A DNA stretch of 64,000 bases from Psychrobacter sp. NG25 (GTDB lineage: Bacteria > Pseudomonadota > Gammaproteobacteria > Pseudomonadales > Moraxellaceae), in contig NZ_JADGMV010000003.1 in NCBI RefSeq assembly GCF_015234355.1, positions 1 through 64,000 of the forward strand, written 5' to 3'. The stretch's first letter is position 1. Each line of letters starts with the position of its first letter. The translations under genes were made by a program, and so were the position numbers. Of this stretch, positions 26,749 to 37,123 are shown piece after piece. Under the pieces are notes generated by a model, which saw only the letters and a program-made list of their open reading frames with translations, made no database searches and was not told the origin of the DNA.

Positions 26749-28557
26749 TTATTCAGCAGGAATAGCGACAATCTTGGCTGCCAATTCTTTATCAAATGGG
26801 CTACATAATGCGGCAAATTTTGTCTGAATATCTGTTAGTTCATCGATGCTATCACCAGCAAAGCGTGCGGTCAGATGGTGACTGGTGTTTGATTGGCGCA
26901 GCACCCCAAAGCCATGTGGGAAATCCAAACGAACGCCATCGATACAGCTCAGCGTTGTCCCTACGGGCATTAAGTTTCTGGCTTGCTTGAGTGTTAAGTG
27001 AGGCTCTACCACCGAACAGTGACAATCTAATAGCAGGTCAGTATTTATCAAATGATGGTCAGAATCTGCTGCTGTTGCTTCCAAAATTTGGCGTAAATAA
27101 CGACAGAATCTGGCCAGCTGTTCTACGAGTGAGTATTCTGTTCCAAAAGTTGTTGGCATCGGCAAATAATGATCCGCTGTACTTACCATTGCAGGTAGAC
27201 TTTCCGTAATGTGTGTCAATGCTCGTTTGCTATCGACCAGATTGTCAGTAGCCAACCAGTGCAACAGCCGTAATGCTGCGTACATCGCATCATCATAAAC
27301 AATAAAGCGGCTATCATTAAAGATAAAGTGCCCTGACAACTCTCCAGCAAAGACAATTTGGTAATCAGAGCGCTGTATCTGTTGGCGCATAAAACTGCTA
27401 CCCGTTCTACTCATGACGGGTGTTGCATCAAGATCAGATAACAGCTTTGGTAAATGATGAGAGCACTTAATGTCAAAAAGGACTTGAGGTGAGCGTTGTG
27501 AGCTTATTAAGGCTGTATCGTCTATTGACTCTGCATTATACAAAGTGTCAGGGCGTTCTGCGATAGCCACTTGCGCTAATAAATATAATAGATGGTCAGG
27601 CGAGACGACTTTGCCGTTGGTATCGACGATCATCAGTCGATCGCCATCACCGTCAAAGGCAATTCCTATATCTGCTTGATGGTGAAGTACGTTTTGCTGT
27701 AATTGTGTGAGGCGGTGTGGTTCAGTAGGATCAGGATTGCCAGAGGGAAAGTTGCCGTCTGGTATGTCATTCATCATGATGACATCTTGGCAGAAATGGC
27801 CAAATAAACGCTGTGCAATAGCGCTGGTCGCACCATGCATACAGTCAATAACGACTCGAAAATCAAGTTTAGATAAGGGCTGCTGAGTCTCTTTTGAGTG
27901 CTGCTGATTAAATTGATAAATTTGCTGAAAGACTTCAGCGATAGCCTCAATGTAAGCCGTTGCTATCTGCTCAGTAGATAAGTCAGCCTGTTGACTATGA
28001 ACGAAATTATCAGTCGTGTATGAGAGTTCATCTTGACGATGAGATTTCTGTTTAAGGCAATGCTCTGATCTATCACTCATTATCAGCTTTTGCAAATACA
28101 GCTGTTGGTAGAGTGACTGAATTTCTGAGCTACTAGGAGATTGGTGGTTTACCAACCACTTAACGCCTAAAATTTCTTTAGCAGAATGACTGGCGGTCAC
28201 AATGATGCCATGCCCCTGATATTGCTCTGCCCAAAAAACCATCATTGGTGTAGTGACGAGACCTAGCTGTATAACAGTTAGACCATGCTGAGCCAATGTA
28301 TGAGCGAGTTTATGTGCAATAGCATTACTACCATTACGCACATCATAACCAATCACAATAATGATGCTTTTAGAGATGGAGGGTTGCGCTAACAGGTTAT
28401 CTTTTGAATCGCTATCTTCTGATAGACAAAGTAGACCATTATAGAGGTGAGCAAAAGCATTGCCGAGCGCTTGTATAAAGTCAGTGGTGAAATGCTGGCG
28501 TGAACCACGAATATCATAAGCACGAAATAAGGATTGCTGCTCAGCAAAAGATGGCAT
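26749..28557 (-). CDS. algC: Phosphomannomutase/phosphoglucomutase
   Basis: A 602-residue alpha-D-phosphohexomutase, longer than the usual ~460. Order: FRAYDIRGS near the start, phosphoserine loop IIVTASHSAKE (S123), magnesium loop GIAFDGDGDRLMIVD, sugar-binding loop GELSGHFIFND, and C-terminal phosphate loop RQSNTSHHLTARFAG. The active-site loop reads TASHSA rather than the common TASHNP; the serine is kept. It interconverts mannose or glucose 1- and 6-phosphates for LPS, capsule and sugar nucleotides. It lies between dut and argB, as in several Moraxellaceae and pseudomonads. Confidence 0.93.
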   Translation of the reverse strand: MPSFAEQQSLFRAYDIRGSRQHFTTDFIQALGNAFAHLYNGLLCLSEDSDSKDNLLAQPSISKSIIIVIGYDVRNGSNAIAHKLAHTLAQHGLTVIQLGLVTTPMMVFWAEQYQGHGIIVTASHSAKEILGVKWLVNHQSPSSSEIQSLYQQLYLQKLIMSDRSEHCLKQKSHRQDELSYTTDNFVHSQQADLSTEQIATAYIEAIAEVFQQIYQFNQQHSKETQQPLSKLDFRVVIDCMHGATSAIAQRLFGHFCQDVIMMNDIPDGNFPSGNPDPTEPHRLTQLQQNVLHHQADIGIAFDGDGDRLMIVDTNGKVVSPDHLLYLLAQVAIAERPDTLYNAESIDDTALISSQRSPQVLFDIKCSHHLPKLLSDLDATPVMSRTGSSFMRQQIQRSDYQIVFAGELSGHFIFNDSRFIVYDDAMYAALRLLHWLATDNLVDSKRALTHITESLPAMVSTADHYLPMPTTFGTEYSLVEQLARFCRYLRQILEATAADSDHHLINTDLLLDCHCSVVEPHLTLKQARNLMPVGTTLSCIDGVRLDFPHGFGVLRQSNTSHHLTARFAGDSIDELTDIQTKFAALCSPFDKELAAKIVAIPAE

Positions 28558-28684
28558 CGCTTACGCTCCTTATATCGTGGTTATGATGGTTGTGGCTATT
28601 ATTTTTATTGTTGTCATTGTAATTATTATTATCTTGATGATTAACAATAGTTAAAACGATAAATCAGTTATGGTTACCGATTGA

Positions 28685-29149
28685 TTACTGGCGACCTGAA
28701 TGTCCAAATCCACCGGCACCGCGTTCGCTTTCATCACTGAACTCTGCTACCACTGAAAACTCAGGGCGAGCGACAGGTACGACGATATATTGTGCCATAC
28801 GCTCTGCTGGATTAAGCACAAAGTCGTTGTTACTGCGATTCCAAATACTAACCATCAGCTCACCTTGATAATCAGCATCGATCAGCCCAACCAGATTACC
28901 TAAGACGATACCGTGCTTATGACCAAGACCTGAACGCGGTAAAATCATACCTGCATAATTAGGATCTTGGATATAAACGGCGAGGCCTGTGCCGATTAAG
29001 TGTGTTTCACCTGCTTTAATGGTTAATGGCTCATCGATGCAAGCGCGCAAGTCAATACCCGCACTACCATCGGTGGCACGAGTCGGAAGAGAAAATGCTG
29101 CGTCTTCGATAATTTTAGGGTTTATAACTTTAACTTGTACAGCTTGCAT
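28685..29149 (-). CDS. dut: dUTP diphosphatase
   Basis: A 154-residue trimeric dUTPase that hydrolyses dUTP to dUMP and keeps uracil out of DNA. All five motifs are present: [47 protein letters not shown] and [13 protein letters not shown] 29149 gives the typical length; the frame extends to 29212 without family similarity. It is upstream of algC. Confidence 0.96.
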   Translation of the reverse strand: MQAVQVKVINPKIIEDAAFSLPTRATDGSAGIDLRACIDEPLTIKAGETHLIGTGLAVYIQDPNYAGMILPRSGLGHKHGIVLGNLVGLIDADYQGELMVSIWNRSNNDFVLNPAERMAQYIVVPVARPEFSVVAEFSDESERGAGGFGHSGRQ

Positions 29150-29276
29150 AACGAACTCACTTAACGATTTGATGGTTTTTAAATGATGTTTTTGAACTAG
29201 GGCTTTGAACAAAATGTATTCAGAGTTTTTATATAAATAACAATTCTATATTTTGATTGGGCAATTCAGCAATTGA

Positions 29277-30680
29277 TTATAGTATTAATACGCTGGCTAA
29301 GCCTAAAAATGACATAAAACCGACAATATCCGTAACAGTCGTTAGGATAACGGAAGCAGATAGCGCAGGGTCGATATTCATACGTTTGAGCATCAGCGGT
29401 ATACTGATGCCTGAGACGTTGGCGGCCGTCATATTAATCGCAATGGCAAAGCCAATGACCGCACTAATCTTAATATCATGGAACCATAGCTGGGCAATAA
29501 ACGCCATGATTATAGCCCATATAATACCGTTTATCGCCCCGACCCACAGCTCTTTGTTCAACAGCCACACGCGGTTAGAACCACCGATTTGACCCATAGC
29601 CATACCGCGAATGACAACGGTAAGGGTCTGTGATCCAGCAATACCGCCCATACTCGCAACCACTGGCATGAGTATCGCTAGCGCCACGACTTGTGCTAGT
29701 ACTTCCTCAAACTGTCCAATTACCGCTGCGGCCAATAGGGCGGTACACAAGTTAATACCTAGCCAAACACTACGGCTTTTGGCGCTGGTTAAGATAGGGG
29801 CAAATAACTCTTCATCTTGGCTGACACCCGCCAAGTTTTTCATGGTGCTGTCGACATCATCTTGGATAATTTCCATGATGTCCTCACCATTTAGCTGACC
29901 GACTAGCTCGCCATGGCTGTTAGTAACAGGGGCGAAACGAATATCTTCTGAACGAAAAATCGCAGCGGCATCTTGAATATCTAGACGATCATTGATCGTG
30001 ATGGCAGTGTCAATCAATTCGGATACTAAAGTGGTTTGATGGTGTTTAATTAAATCAACCAAACTTAATAGACCCAATAGTTGCTGGCTTTGATCAACCA
30101 CCAATAGCTCTTGGCTTTCATCATCGAGGAGGTCGTCGTTCTCTCGTAGCCAGTGTTGTACTTCTGTTAGCGTGATATCTTCTCGTACCTGAATAATATC
30201 AGGATCCATATAGCTACCAACTTCCCAATCCTCATAAGTATCGAGTTTGTTGACCTGAACGCGGGTCTCTTCGTCCAGCGTTGCCATGACGGAGGTACGT
30301 ACGCTTTCGGTCACTGTATCCAAAATCTCAGAGATGTCTTGTGCATCGAGGTCTTGGGTAAATAAAGAAATCTCTTTTGAAGAGATGTTCTCCATTAAGG
30401 GTTGGCGTGTATCGACATCTAGCTCAGCGAGGACTTCACCTTTAATGCTCTCTGGAACCTGCGCCCAAATTAAAAGACGGTTTTGAGTCGGGAAAGACTC
30501 TAATAAGTTGGCAATCTCATATTCTGACTGCTTTTCTAAAAACTCGGTAATGGCTTCATATGCCTTGTCAGCTACCAATCCCTGTAGATACAGCAGCTTA
30601 TATTCAGCATTATATTCAGCTGGATTATAATCTCCCTGTAGCGCAGATGGTCGTTCTTGATTCGGCATCGGGGTAGGCAT
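29277..30680 (-). CDS. mgtE: MgtE family magnesium transporter
   Basis: A 467-residue Mg2+ channel. The cytoplasmic N domain (EYNAEYKLLYLQGLVADKAYEAI) is followed by two CBS domains (DPDIIQVREDITLTEVQHWL; ELIDTAITINDRL) that sense magnesium, a connecting helix, and five membrane helices with PVVASMGGIAGSQTLTVVIRG and MNMTAANVSG-type pore segments. ATG 30680 is chosen for its nearby TGGA site; the frame extends to 30716. It is a single-gene unit. Confidence 0.95.
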   Translation of the reverse strand: MPTPMPNQERPSALQGDYNPAEYNAEYKLLYLQGLVADKAYEAITEFLEKQSEYEIANLLESFPTQNRLLIWAQVPESIKGEVLAELDVDTRQPLMENISSKEISLFTQDLDAQDISEILDTVTESVRTSVMATLDEETRVQVNKLDTYEDWEVGSYMDPDIIQVREDITLTEVQHWLRENDDLLDDESQELLVVDQSQQLLGLLSLVDLIKHHQTTLVSELIDTAITINDRLDIQDAAAIFRSEDIRFAPVTNSHGELVGQLNGEDIMEIIQDDVDSTMKNLAGVSQDEELFAPILTSAKSRSVWLGINLCTALLAAAVIGQFEEVLAQVVALAILMPVVASMGGIAGSQTLTVVIRGMAMGQIGGSNRVWLLNKELWVGAINGIIWAIIMAFIAQLWFHDIKISAVIGFAIAINMTAANVSGISIPLMLKRMNIDPALSASVILTTVTDIVGFMSFLGLASVLIL

Positions 30681-30775
30681 AAAATTTCCAAGGTTTTCAA
30701 AAAATATAAATAACAACTAAAACAGTCATTTTTCGCCCAGTCTCAGGCGTGTGTTTTTAAGCATTTTCATTAAGA

Positions 30776-32809
30776 CTAGCGATTGCCTAATAACGCTCTA
30801 ATATTTGCCAAATACTCATCAGCAACTGCTTCTGGGTCTTTAGTGGCTTTTTTCTTTTTCGCTTTGGCTGGCCAGTCGATATGATCTTCTGGTAACTCAT
30901 CTAAAAATCGCGATTCTGACGTAACGCGCATCTGACCGCCTGCACGGCGCTGCGTGGCTAGTGTCAATGTTAGCTCGCGACGAGCACGGGTGATACCTAC
31001 GTACATCAATCGTCGTTCTTCTTCTACGGTTTCACTCAGGATAGAGTTGCGGTGCGGTAGCATCTCTTCCTCAAGTCCCATGATATAGACGAAATCAAAC
31101 TCCAAGCCTTTTGCCGCATGCAAGGTCATTAAGTTGACCTTATTGGTATTCTCTTCTTCTTGCTGCTGCTCGAGCATATCAAGCAATACCAGCTTACGAA
31201 TGATGGTATCAATCGTCCGATCTTCGTCTTCTTCGGCGCGATTAATCAGCGATTGAATACTGGTATAAAGCATATCAATATTATCAATACGGTTCTTTTC
31301 TTGCTGCGGCGTTTTGGCATCACTACGCACAAAGTCAATATAACCTGTCTCATCGATCATTTGACGTACGATTGGCACGGGGTCCGGGTGTTGGTCTAAC
31401 TCACGAGTATAGTGCTCGATAAACTCACCAAACTCTTTTATGGTGCCATAAGACTTAGACGGTAACACATGGGTTAAGCCAGCATGTGTACAAGAGGCCA
31501 ACAGCGATATGCTGTGCTCTTGCGCAAACAGTCCAAGCTTTTCGAGCGTTGCTGGTCCCATACCGCGCTTAGGCGTATTGATAATACGCAAAAATGCGCT
31601 GTCATCTTCAGGGTTCAGAATCAGACGCAGATAGCCCATGATATCTTTGATTTCACTACGTGCAAAGAAAGATTGGCCACCAGACAGTTTATAAGGGACT
31701 TGTAGCTGACGCAGTTGCGCTTCTAGCATCCGCGCCTGAAAGTTACTACGATAAAGGACGGCATATTGTTCCCACTCATTACCAAAGCGCAGTTTATGAG
31801 TGACGATTTCTTTTGCTACGCGTTCGGACTCATCGTCATCATTACGGCAGTTGATAATACGAATTTTTTCGCCTTGACCTTTATCTGACCACAGTTTCTT
31901 TTCAAATAAATGCTCATTATTCATAATGACCGCGTTGGCTGAGGTCAGAATACGGGTAGTGGAACGGTAGTTTTGCTCTAGCATGACGATCTTTAGCTTA
32001 GGAAAGTCTTCCTTTAGCAGTGCCATGTTTTCAGGCTTTGCTCCGCGCCACGCATAGATAGATTGGTCATCATCGCCAACCACAGTAAAGCGACCTTGCG
32101 GGCCAACCAAGTATTTAATCATTTCATACTGGGCCGTATTGGTATCTTGATACTCATCGACCAAGAGATAACGAATGCGGTTTTGCCATTTATCACGTAG
32201 CTCTCTATTTTCGCGCAATATCTTGGTTGGTAGTACAATCAAGTCATCAAAATCGACGGCATTATAAGCACGCAGATTACGCTCGTATAATGCATACAAC
32301 GTGGCAAAAATCATATCTTCTGGGTCGTCTAACGTTTCCATCGCCTTATCAGGCTCAATCAGATCATTTTTCCAATCAGAAATCATCTTGATTGCTTTGC
32401 CAACCAACTCGCGACTTTCAGCACCACTTAAGTTGTCACGCATCATCAGTTCCATCAGCAGCCGCTTGCTGTCGTCGCTGTCCATGATAGAGAAGTTACC
32501 CTTTAGCGGGGTATGAATCAGCTCGTAGCGCAAAAACTGCAGACCGAATTGGTGAAAGGTCGACACGGTCAGACCACGCATTTTTTCACTTGGTAGCAGT
32601 TTACTGACACGGGCCTTCATCTCGCGAGCCGCTTTATTGGTGAAAGTCACCGCCGTGATGCGCTCAGCAGGCATATCACATTCTTCGATCAGGTAGGCAA
32701 TCTTTCGGGTAATTACGGATGTCTTACCGGAGCCTGCACCTGCGAGTACAAGTAACGGACCAGATACGTAGAGCATGGCTTCTTGTTGTTTGGGATTGAG
32801 TTGACTCAT
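30776..32809 (-). CDS. rep: ATP-dependent DNA helicase Rep
   Basis: A 677-residue superfamily 1 3'-5' helicase. Motifs: Q motif LNPKQQEAM, Walker A AGAGSGKT, Ia TFTNKAAREMK, II VDEYQDTN, III VGDDDQSIYAWRGA, IV LEQNYRS, V MTLHAAKGLEFDFVYIMG, VI RRLMYVGITRARREL. Length and motifs favour Rep over UvrD, since the UvrD tail is missing. It helps restart replication and remove protein blocks. The C-terminus is basic (KAKKKKATK). Confidence 0.93.
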   Translation of the reverse strand: MSQLNPKQQEAMLYVSGPLLVLAGAGSGKTSVITRKIAYLIEECDMPAERITAVTFTNKAAREMKARVSKLLPSEKMRGLTVSTFHQFGLQFLRYELIHTPLKGNFSIMDSDDSKRLLMELMMRDNLSGAESRELVGKAIKMISDWKNDLIEPDKAMETLDDPEDMIFATLYALYERNLRAYNAVDFDDLIVLPTKILRENRELRDKWQNRIRYLLVDEYQDTNTAQYEMIKYLVGPQGRFTVVGDDDQSIYAWRGAKPENMALLKEDFPKLKIVMLEQNYRSTTRILTSANAVIMNNEHLFEKKLWSDKGQGEKIRIINCRNDDDESERVAKEIVTHKLRFGNEWEQYAVLYRSNFQARMLEAQLRQLQVPYKLSGGQSFFARSEIKDIMGYLRLILNPEDDSAFLRIINTPKRGMGPATLEKLGLFAQEHSISLLASCTHAGLTHVLPSKSYGTIKEFGEFIEHYTRELDQHPDPVPIVRQMIDETGYIDFVRSDAKTPQQEKNRIDNIDMLYTSIQSLINRAEEDEDRTIDTIIRKLVLLDMLEQQQEEENTNKVNLMTLHAAKGLEFDFVYIMGLEEEMLPHRNSILSETVEEERRLMYVGITRARRELTLTLATQRRAGGQMRVTSESRFLDELPEDHIDWPAKAKKKKATKDPEAVADEYLANIRALLGNR

Positions 32810-33582
32810 AACGTAACCTGTAAGACAAAAGCAAAAAGAGAGAGTGGCACTGATGGCGGCATCATTAGATACACGCTGATTGACTTATTAACATGAGTGT
32901 CATGATGATGTTTTAATCAAAAAACACCCAATAAAGGCAATAAAATTAAGTGGGTTATTATAAAGCAAAAACATGAACTTTGGGGAATGAGTTGGGCGAA
33001 GAGCAGGGGTTTAAAGGCTGAATTTCTGACCATATTTACAATTACGGCCTATGATAATTCATAAGATGGATTTGATGTTAATATAAGGTACAACCCCTAT
33101 CATAATTTTTGATGAAAAAAACATGTTTTATTACATATAAAATGACCGCTCAATACAGTTAAAAACTAGCTTTTGGACACTGATATGCGTATAGTACGTA
33201 CATAATTTATGCCAGTTGTCTCGTCATTATTGACTACGTGTAATGAGCTATTAAATCAATTAAGTAAACTATCGAATATGATATTGATTTAATAAGTTGA
33301 TCTTACGTTTTTAGAAGATGCGTTAGACGACCAGCCATGTTTCCGTGCGTATATCGGAATCCCTGCAGTTGGTTATGTCTGACATCGTCGTCAATACACT
33401 TGATAATTGGTTGTTACTAGCAAAATACCTAAAATGTGACTTAATAACAGTTGCTTAAATAAAGCGACTGAATGACAGTCGCTTTGTGTTTTCGTTTGTG
33501 TGATGCCTGTGGCTAGACGACCTTGATAGGTCGGTACTTGCGCTGTGCTAAACACTCGATTGGGTGAGGAGCACGTATTATC
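32810..33582 (+). promoter_or_regulatory. Long leader/promoter region of the nuo operon
   Basis: About 770 bases between divergent rep and nuoA with no gene I can support. It is A/T-rich and must hold the promoters of both genes. A hairpin with arms AAAGCGACTG (33461-33470) and CAGTCGCTTT (33476-33485), followed by a T-rich stretch, lies about 100 bases before nuoA. It looks like a terminator or attenuator. A smaller CGACC...GGTCG hairpin follows near 33516. Confidence 0.55.
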
Positions 33583-34206
33583 ATGTCTGCTTTTAATTGG
33601 TCAGCAATCGCTTTTATCTTAGCCGCCATTGGGCTAGTTGTCTTCATGCTGGTCGTGCCGCGTTTGCTTGGCGGTCGCTCTCAGGGCTCACAAAAAGAAG
33701 AAGTATTTGAAGCGGGTGTTGTCGGATCTGGCAACGCCCGTATTCGTTTGTCTGCCAAATTCTATTTGGTAGCAATCTTCTTTGTCATCTTCGATCTAGA
33801 AGCGCTGTATTTGTACGCTTACGCCGTTTCAGTACGTGAGGCTGGCTGGTTAGGTTTTGCCGCTGCTGCCATATTCATCACCATCTTAATCATCGGTTTG
33901 ATCTATGAGCTAAGTTTGGGTGCGATGAACTGGGCACCTGCTGATAAGCTGCGCAAAAAAGTACGTCTATATGCCGCACCTGCTGGTTTTAATTTAGCAG
34001 ATATCACCAAATTCGATGGTGCTCACGAGCTGATGGTCGATCCGACAGGCAAAGTACCCGCACAGTCCTCAGGACAAATCAACGTCTCGAACAATATTGA
34101 AGTCAATCGTCATCATTTAGAAAATATCGATCATATTAATACTACAGGCAATGTTACTTCTGTAGATTTTGCGACGTCTGCTCGACAAGATAACGGTAAG
34201 CGTTAG
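33583..34206 (+). CDS. nuoA: NADH-quinone oxidoreductase subunit A
   Basis: A 207-residue membrane subunit of complex I with three helices (7-29, ~60-85, ~90-112) and the family motifs KEEVFEAGVVGSGNARIRLSAKFYLVAIFFVIFDLEALYLY. The membrane part ends near 125; a polar tail of ~80 residues (DITKFDGAHEL to SARQDNGKR) is much longer than in most NuoA (120-150 residues total). A GAGGAG site precedes the ATG. It is first in the operon. Confidence 0.95.
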   Translation: MSAFNWSAIAFILAAIGLVVFMLVVPRLLGGRSQGSQKEEVFEAGVVGSGNARIRLSAKFYLVAIFFVIFDLEALYLYAYAVSVREAGWLGFAAAAIFITILIIGLIYELSLGAMNWAPADKLRKKVRLYAAPAGFNLADITKFDGAHELMVDPTGKVPAQSSGQINVSNNIEVNRHHLENIDHINTTGNVTSVDFATSARQDNGKR

Positions 34207-34370
34207 TTTTGTTGGACGGTCTTAGTTTTCGATAGTCTATAAAGGCTAGTAGCAAGATTACGACGACGCAAGTATGTTTGGATGAATGATCACTTGTTAA
34301 TAATAGAAGTTAAGGCGCTAGCGACGGCAAGACGATTGCCACGCGACGTCTAATATAAAGGTTGTATGTT

Positions 34371-35039
34371 ATGAAATACACATTAACAAAAGCCAACCCT
34401 GATGCAGATACCTATCCTGCACAGACCAGTCAAACGGTCAATGACCCTATCGAAGACGAAGTCAATAAAAACGTCTTTATGGGTCGTCTCGAAGACCTCG
34501 TCCATTCGACAGCAAACTGGGGGCGCAAGCACTCACTATGGCCATTTAACTTTGGTACTTCTTGCTGCTATGTAGAATACGCCACCACCCTGACAGCCGT
34601 TCATGATTTGTCACGCTTTGGTGCTGAGGTTATTCGTGCCTCACCTCGTCAAGCGGATGTCATGATCGTCGCTGGTACTTGTTTTGTCAAAATGGCGCCT
34701 GTTATTCAACGTCTCTACGAGCAAATGCTTGAGCCAAAATGGGTCATCTCTATGGGTGCCTGTGCCAACTCTGGCGGTATGTATGATATCTACTCTGTGG
34801 TACAAGGCGTAGATAAAATCATTCCAGTCGATGTCTATGTGCCGGGTTGTCCACCACGTCCAGAAGCTTTGATTCAAGGCTTGATGTTATTGCAAGAATC
34901 TATCACCAAAGAGCGTCGTCCGCTAGGTATCCATGTCAATGAGCAAGGTATCTATCAGCCACAAATGACGCCTGAGCGTGACCGTAAGCAGGCAGATCGT
35001 ATCGCTGTCAAAAACTTGCGTAGCCCAGACAGTATTTAG
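34371..35039 (+). CDS. nuoB: NADH-quinone oxidoreductase subunit B
   Basis: A 222-residue peripheral-arm subunit that carries the N2 [4Fe-4S] cluster, the last electron carrier before quinone. The ligands are the tandem Cys65-Cys66 (GTSCCYVE), Cys131 (GACANSGG) and Cys160 (PGCPPRPEA). ATG 34371 has AAAGG nine bases upstream; an in-frame TTG at 34362 does not. The 164-base gap after nuoA includes a GGCAA-GACGA-TTGCC hairpin at 34326-34340. Confidence 0.96.
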   Translation: MKYTLTKANPDADTYPAQTSQTVNDPIEDEVNKNVFMGRLEDLVHSTANWGRKHSLWPFNFGTSCCYVEYATTLTAVHDLSRFGAEVIRASPRQADVMIVAGTCFVKMAPVIQRLYEQMLEPKWVISMGACANSGGMYDIYSVVQGVDKIIPVDVYVPGCPPRPEALIQGLMLLQESITKERRPLGIHVNEQGIYQPQMTPERDRKQADRIAVKNLRSPDSI

Positions 35040-35095
35040 ATTCGTGCGTTTAGATTTATAGCGATAGCAACAACCTCAATATTTTATGCGCTCAT

Positions 35096-35155
35096 CATAG
35101 TTCGGTTATGATTGACATAGCTTGGTTATGACTAACATAGTTCAGTTATGATTAA
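35096..35155 (+). repeat. Three tandem 20-bp repeats upstream of nuoCD
   Basis: Three adjacent units begin CATAG at 35096, 35116 and 35136; each reads CATAG-(T/C)T(C/T)(G/A)GTTATGA(T/C)T(G/A)A. Pairs differ at about three to five positions. They end 18 bases before the nuoCD start. Two helical turns per unit would place each copy on the same face of the DNA. Confidence 0.8.
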
Positions 35156-35173
35156 TGAAGGAATACATCATTC

Positions 35174-36949
35174 ATGGTCACGGTAGTCGAAAACATAGAT
35201 CCTAAGATTAAGCCTGTCCCAGCCGTTATCAAAGAGCTGGAGCAGAAGTATGCCGGTAAGTTCGTCGTGCAGCACACTGTTGATGAGATTCCAACAGTGT
35301 GGGTTGCGCGTGCGGATTTGCTCGATGTTCTCTTATTCCTGCGTAAATTGCCACAGCCATACGTCATGCTATTTGACTTGTCAGCGATAGATGAGCGTTT
35401 ACGCCAGCATCGCGCTGGTTTGCCTGACAGTGACTTTACGGTGTTTTATCACCTAATGTCGCTTGAGCGCAATAGTGATGTGCGTATCAAGGTTGCACTG
35501 AGCGAAGACGACGTCAATGTACCGAGCGCCACCAATATTTGGCCAAATGCCAACTGGTATGAGCGTGAAGTATGGGACATGTTCGGTATTGTCTTTACGG
35601 GACATCCGCATTTAACCCGTATCTTATTACCAAAATATTGGGAAGGTCATCCACTGCGTAAAGAATATCATGCGCGCGCGACGGAATTTACCCCGTATTT
35701 CTTGAACACCGCTAAGCAGCAATACGAGCAAGAGAACCTACGTTTTGTCCCAGAAGAGTGGGGCATGAAGCGTTCAGGTCGTGATGAAGACTTTATGTTC
35801 TTGAACATCGGTCCTAACCATCCCTCTGCTCACGGTGCATTTCGTTTGGTGCTACAGCTTGATGGTGAAGAAGTCGTCGATTGTATCCCTGATATTGGCT
35901 ATCACCATCGCGGCGCAGAAAAAATGGCTGAGCGTCAAACATGGCACTCATTTATTCCTTATACCGACCGTATCGATTATCTTGGCGGTGTGATGAATGA
36001 GCTGCCGTACATCATGTCGGTCGAAAAGCTGGCAGGAATTACCATTCCGCCGCGCGCTGAAACCATCCGCGTGATGATGAGTGAGTTTTTCCGTATTACC
36101 AATAACTTACTATTCGTTGGTACGTTCATTCAGGATGCGGGCGGCATGACCCCTGTATTCTATATGTTTACCGATCGCCAAAAAGCTTATGACGTCATCG
36201 AAGCCGTGACTGGCTATCGTATGCATCCTGCTTGGTTCCGTATCGGTGGTACAGCTGCTGATCTGCCACGTGGCTGGCAGCGTCTGGTGCGTGAGTTCCT
36301 AGATTGGATGCCAAAACGCTTGGACGAGTATGTCAAAGCAGCATTACAAAACAGCGTGCTCAAAGGCCGTACCCAAGGCGTTGCTCAGTATAATGCCAAG
36401 CAAGCATTGGCTTGGGGCGTCACTGGTGCAGGTCTGCGTGCGACAGGTGTAGACTTTGATCTGCGTAAAGCGCGTCCATACATGGGCTATGAGAATTACG
36501 ACTTTGAAGTGCCAGTGGGTTACAACGGTGATGCTTATGATCGCTGTATGGTAAAAGTTGAAGAGATGCGTCAATCGTTACGTATCATTCGCCAGTGCAT
36601 GGATAACATGCCACAAGGCCCTTATAAAGCAGATCATCCACTAGCAGTACCACCGCCGAAAGACCGTACCTTGAACGATATTGAGACATTGATTAATCAC
36701 TTTATCTCAGTATCTTGGGGTCCTGTGATGCCAGCGGGTGAGTGTACGACGATTGTAGAAGCGACCAAAGGTTTGAACAGCTATTACATCACCTCAGATA
36801 AGGCAACGATGAGCTATCGTACCCGTATTCGTACGCCGACATTTGCGCATTTGCAGCAGATGCCATCGGTGATTAATGGTTCGCTCGTCTCTGATGCCAT
36901 TATGTATTTGGCATCGATTGATATCGTGATGGCCGATTGTGATCGCTAA
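35174..36949 (+). CDS. nuoCD: NADH-quinone oxidoreductase subunits C and D, fused
   Basis: A 591-residue fusion. Residues ~1-185 are NuoC ([39 protein letters not shown]). A short linker leads to NuoD ([60 protein letters not shown]), which forms the quinone pocket with NuoB. The fusion is typical of E. coli, pseudomonads and Moraxellaceae. A GAAGGAA site precedes the start. Confidence 0.97.
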   Translation: MVTVVENIDPKIKPVPAVIKELEQKYAGKFVVQHTVDEIPTVWVARADLLDVLLFLRKLPQPYVMLFDLSAIDERLRQHRAGLPDSDFTVFYHLMSLERNSDVRIKVALSEDDVNVPSATNIWPNANWYEREVWDMFGIVFTGHPHLTRILLPKYWEGHPLRKEYHARATEFTPYFLNTAKQQYEQENLRFVPEEWGMKRSGRDEDFMFLNIGPNHPSAHGAFRLVLQLDGEEVVDCIPDIGYHHRGAEKMAERQTWHSFIPYTDRIDYLGGVMNELPYIMSVEKLAGITIPPRAETIRVMMSEFFRITNNLLFVGTFIQDAGGMTPVFYMFTDRQKAYDVIEAVTGYRMHPAWFRIGGTAADLPRGWQRLVREFLDWMPKRLDEYVKAALQNSVLKGRTQGVAQYNAKQALAWGVTGAGLRATGVDFDLRKARPYMGYENYDFEVPVGYNGDAYDRCMVKVEEMRQSLRIIRQCMDNMPQGPYKADHPLAVPPPKDRTLNDIETLINHFISVSWGPVMPAGECTTIVEATKGLNSYYITSDKATMSYRTRIRTPTFAHLQQMPSVINGSLVSDAIMYLASIDIVMADCDR

Positions 36950-37056
36950 TACTTTGATCGTTGATGCTTTGATCAGAAAATTATCGTTATTAAAGAAATA
37001 CGTTTATCAATATATCATTGCCAAATGGCACACCAAAATGCTGATATCTTGCCATG

Positions 37057-37082
37057 TAGCGACACTCATAAGACTGTCGCTA
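37057..37082 (+). promoter_or_regulatory. Hairpin in the nuoCD-nuoE gap
   Basis: A perfect 8-bp stem, TAGCGACA ... TGTCGCTA, with a 10-base loop. No T-run follows, so it is more likely an RNA-processing or stability element than a terminator. Its GCGAC/GTCGC core also occurs in the hairpin before nuoA. Confidence 0.45.
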
Positions 37083-37123
37083 TTAGCTGATAAAGCGTGA
37101 TGAGTGAGGACAGATAGAAGACT

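Noticed and set aside
29257-29898. Plus-strand frames antisense to mgtE
   Set aside because: They are shadows of the membrane-helix codons of mgtE; motif evidence supports the minus strand only.
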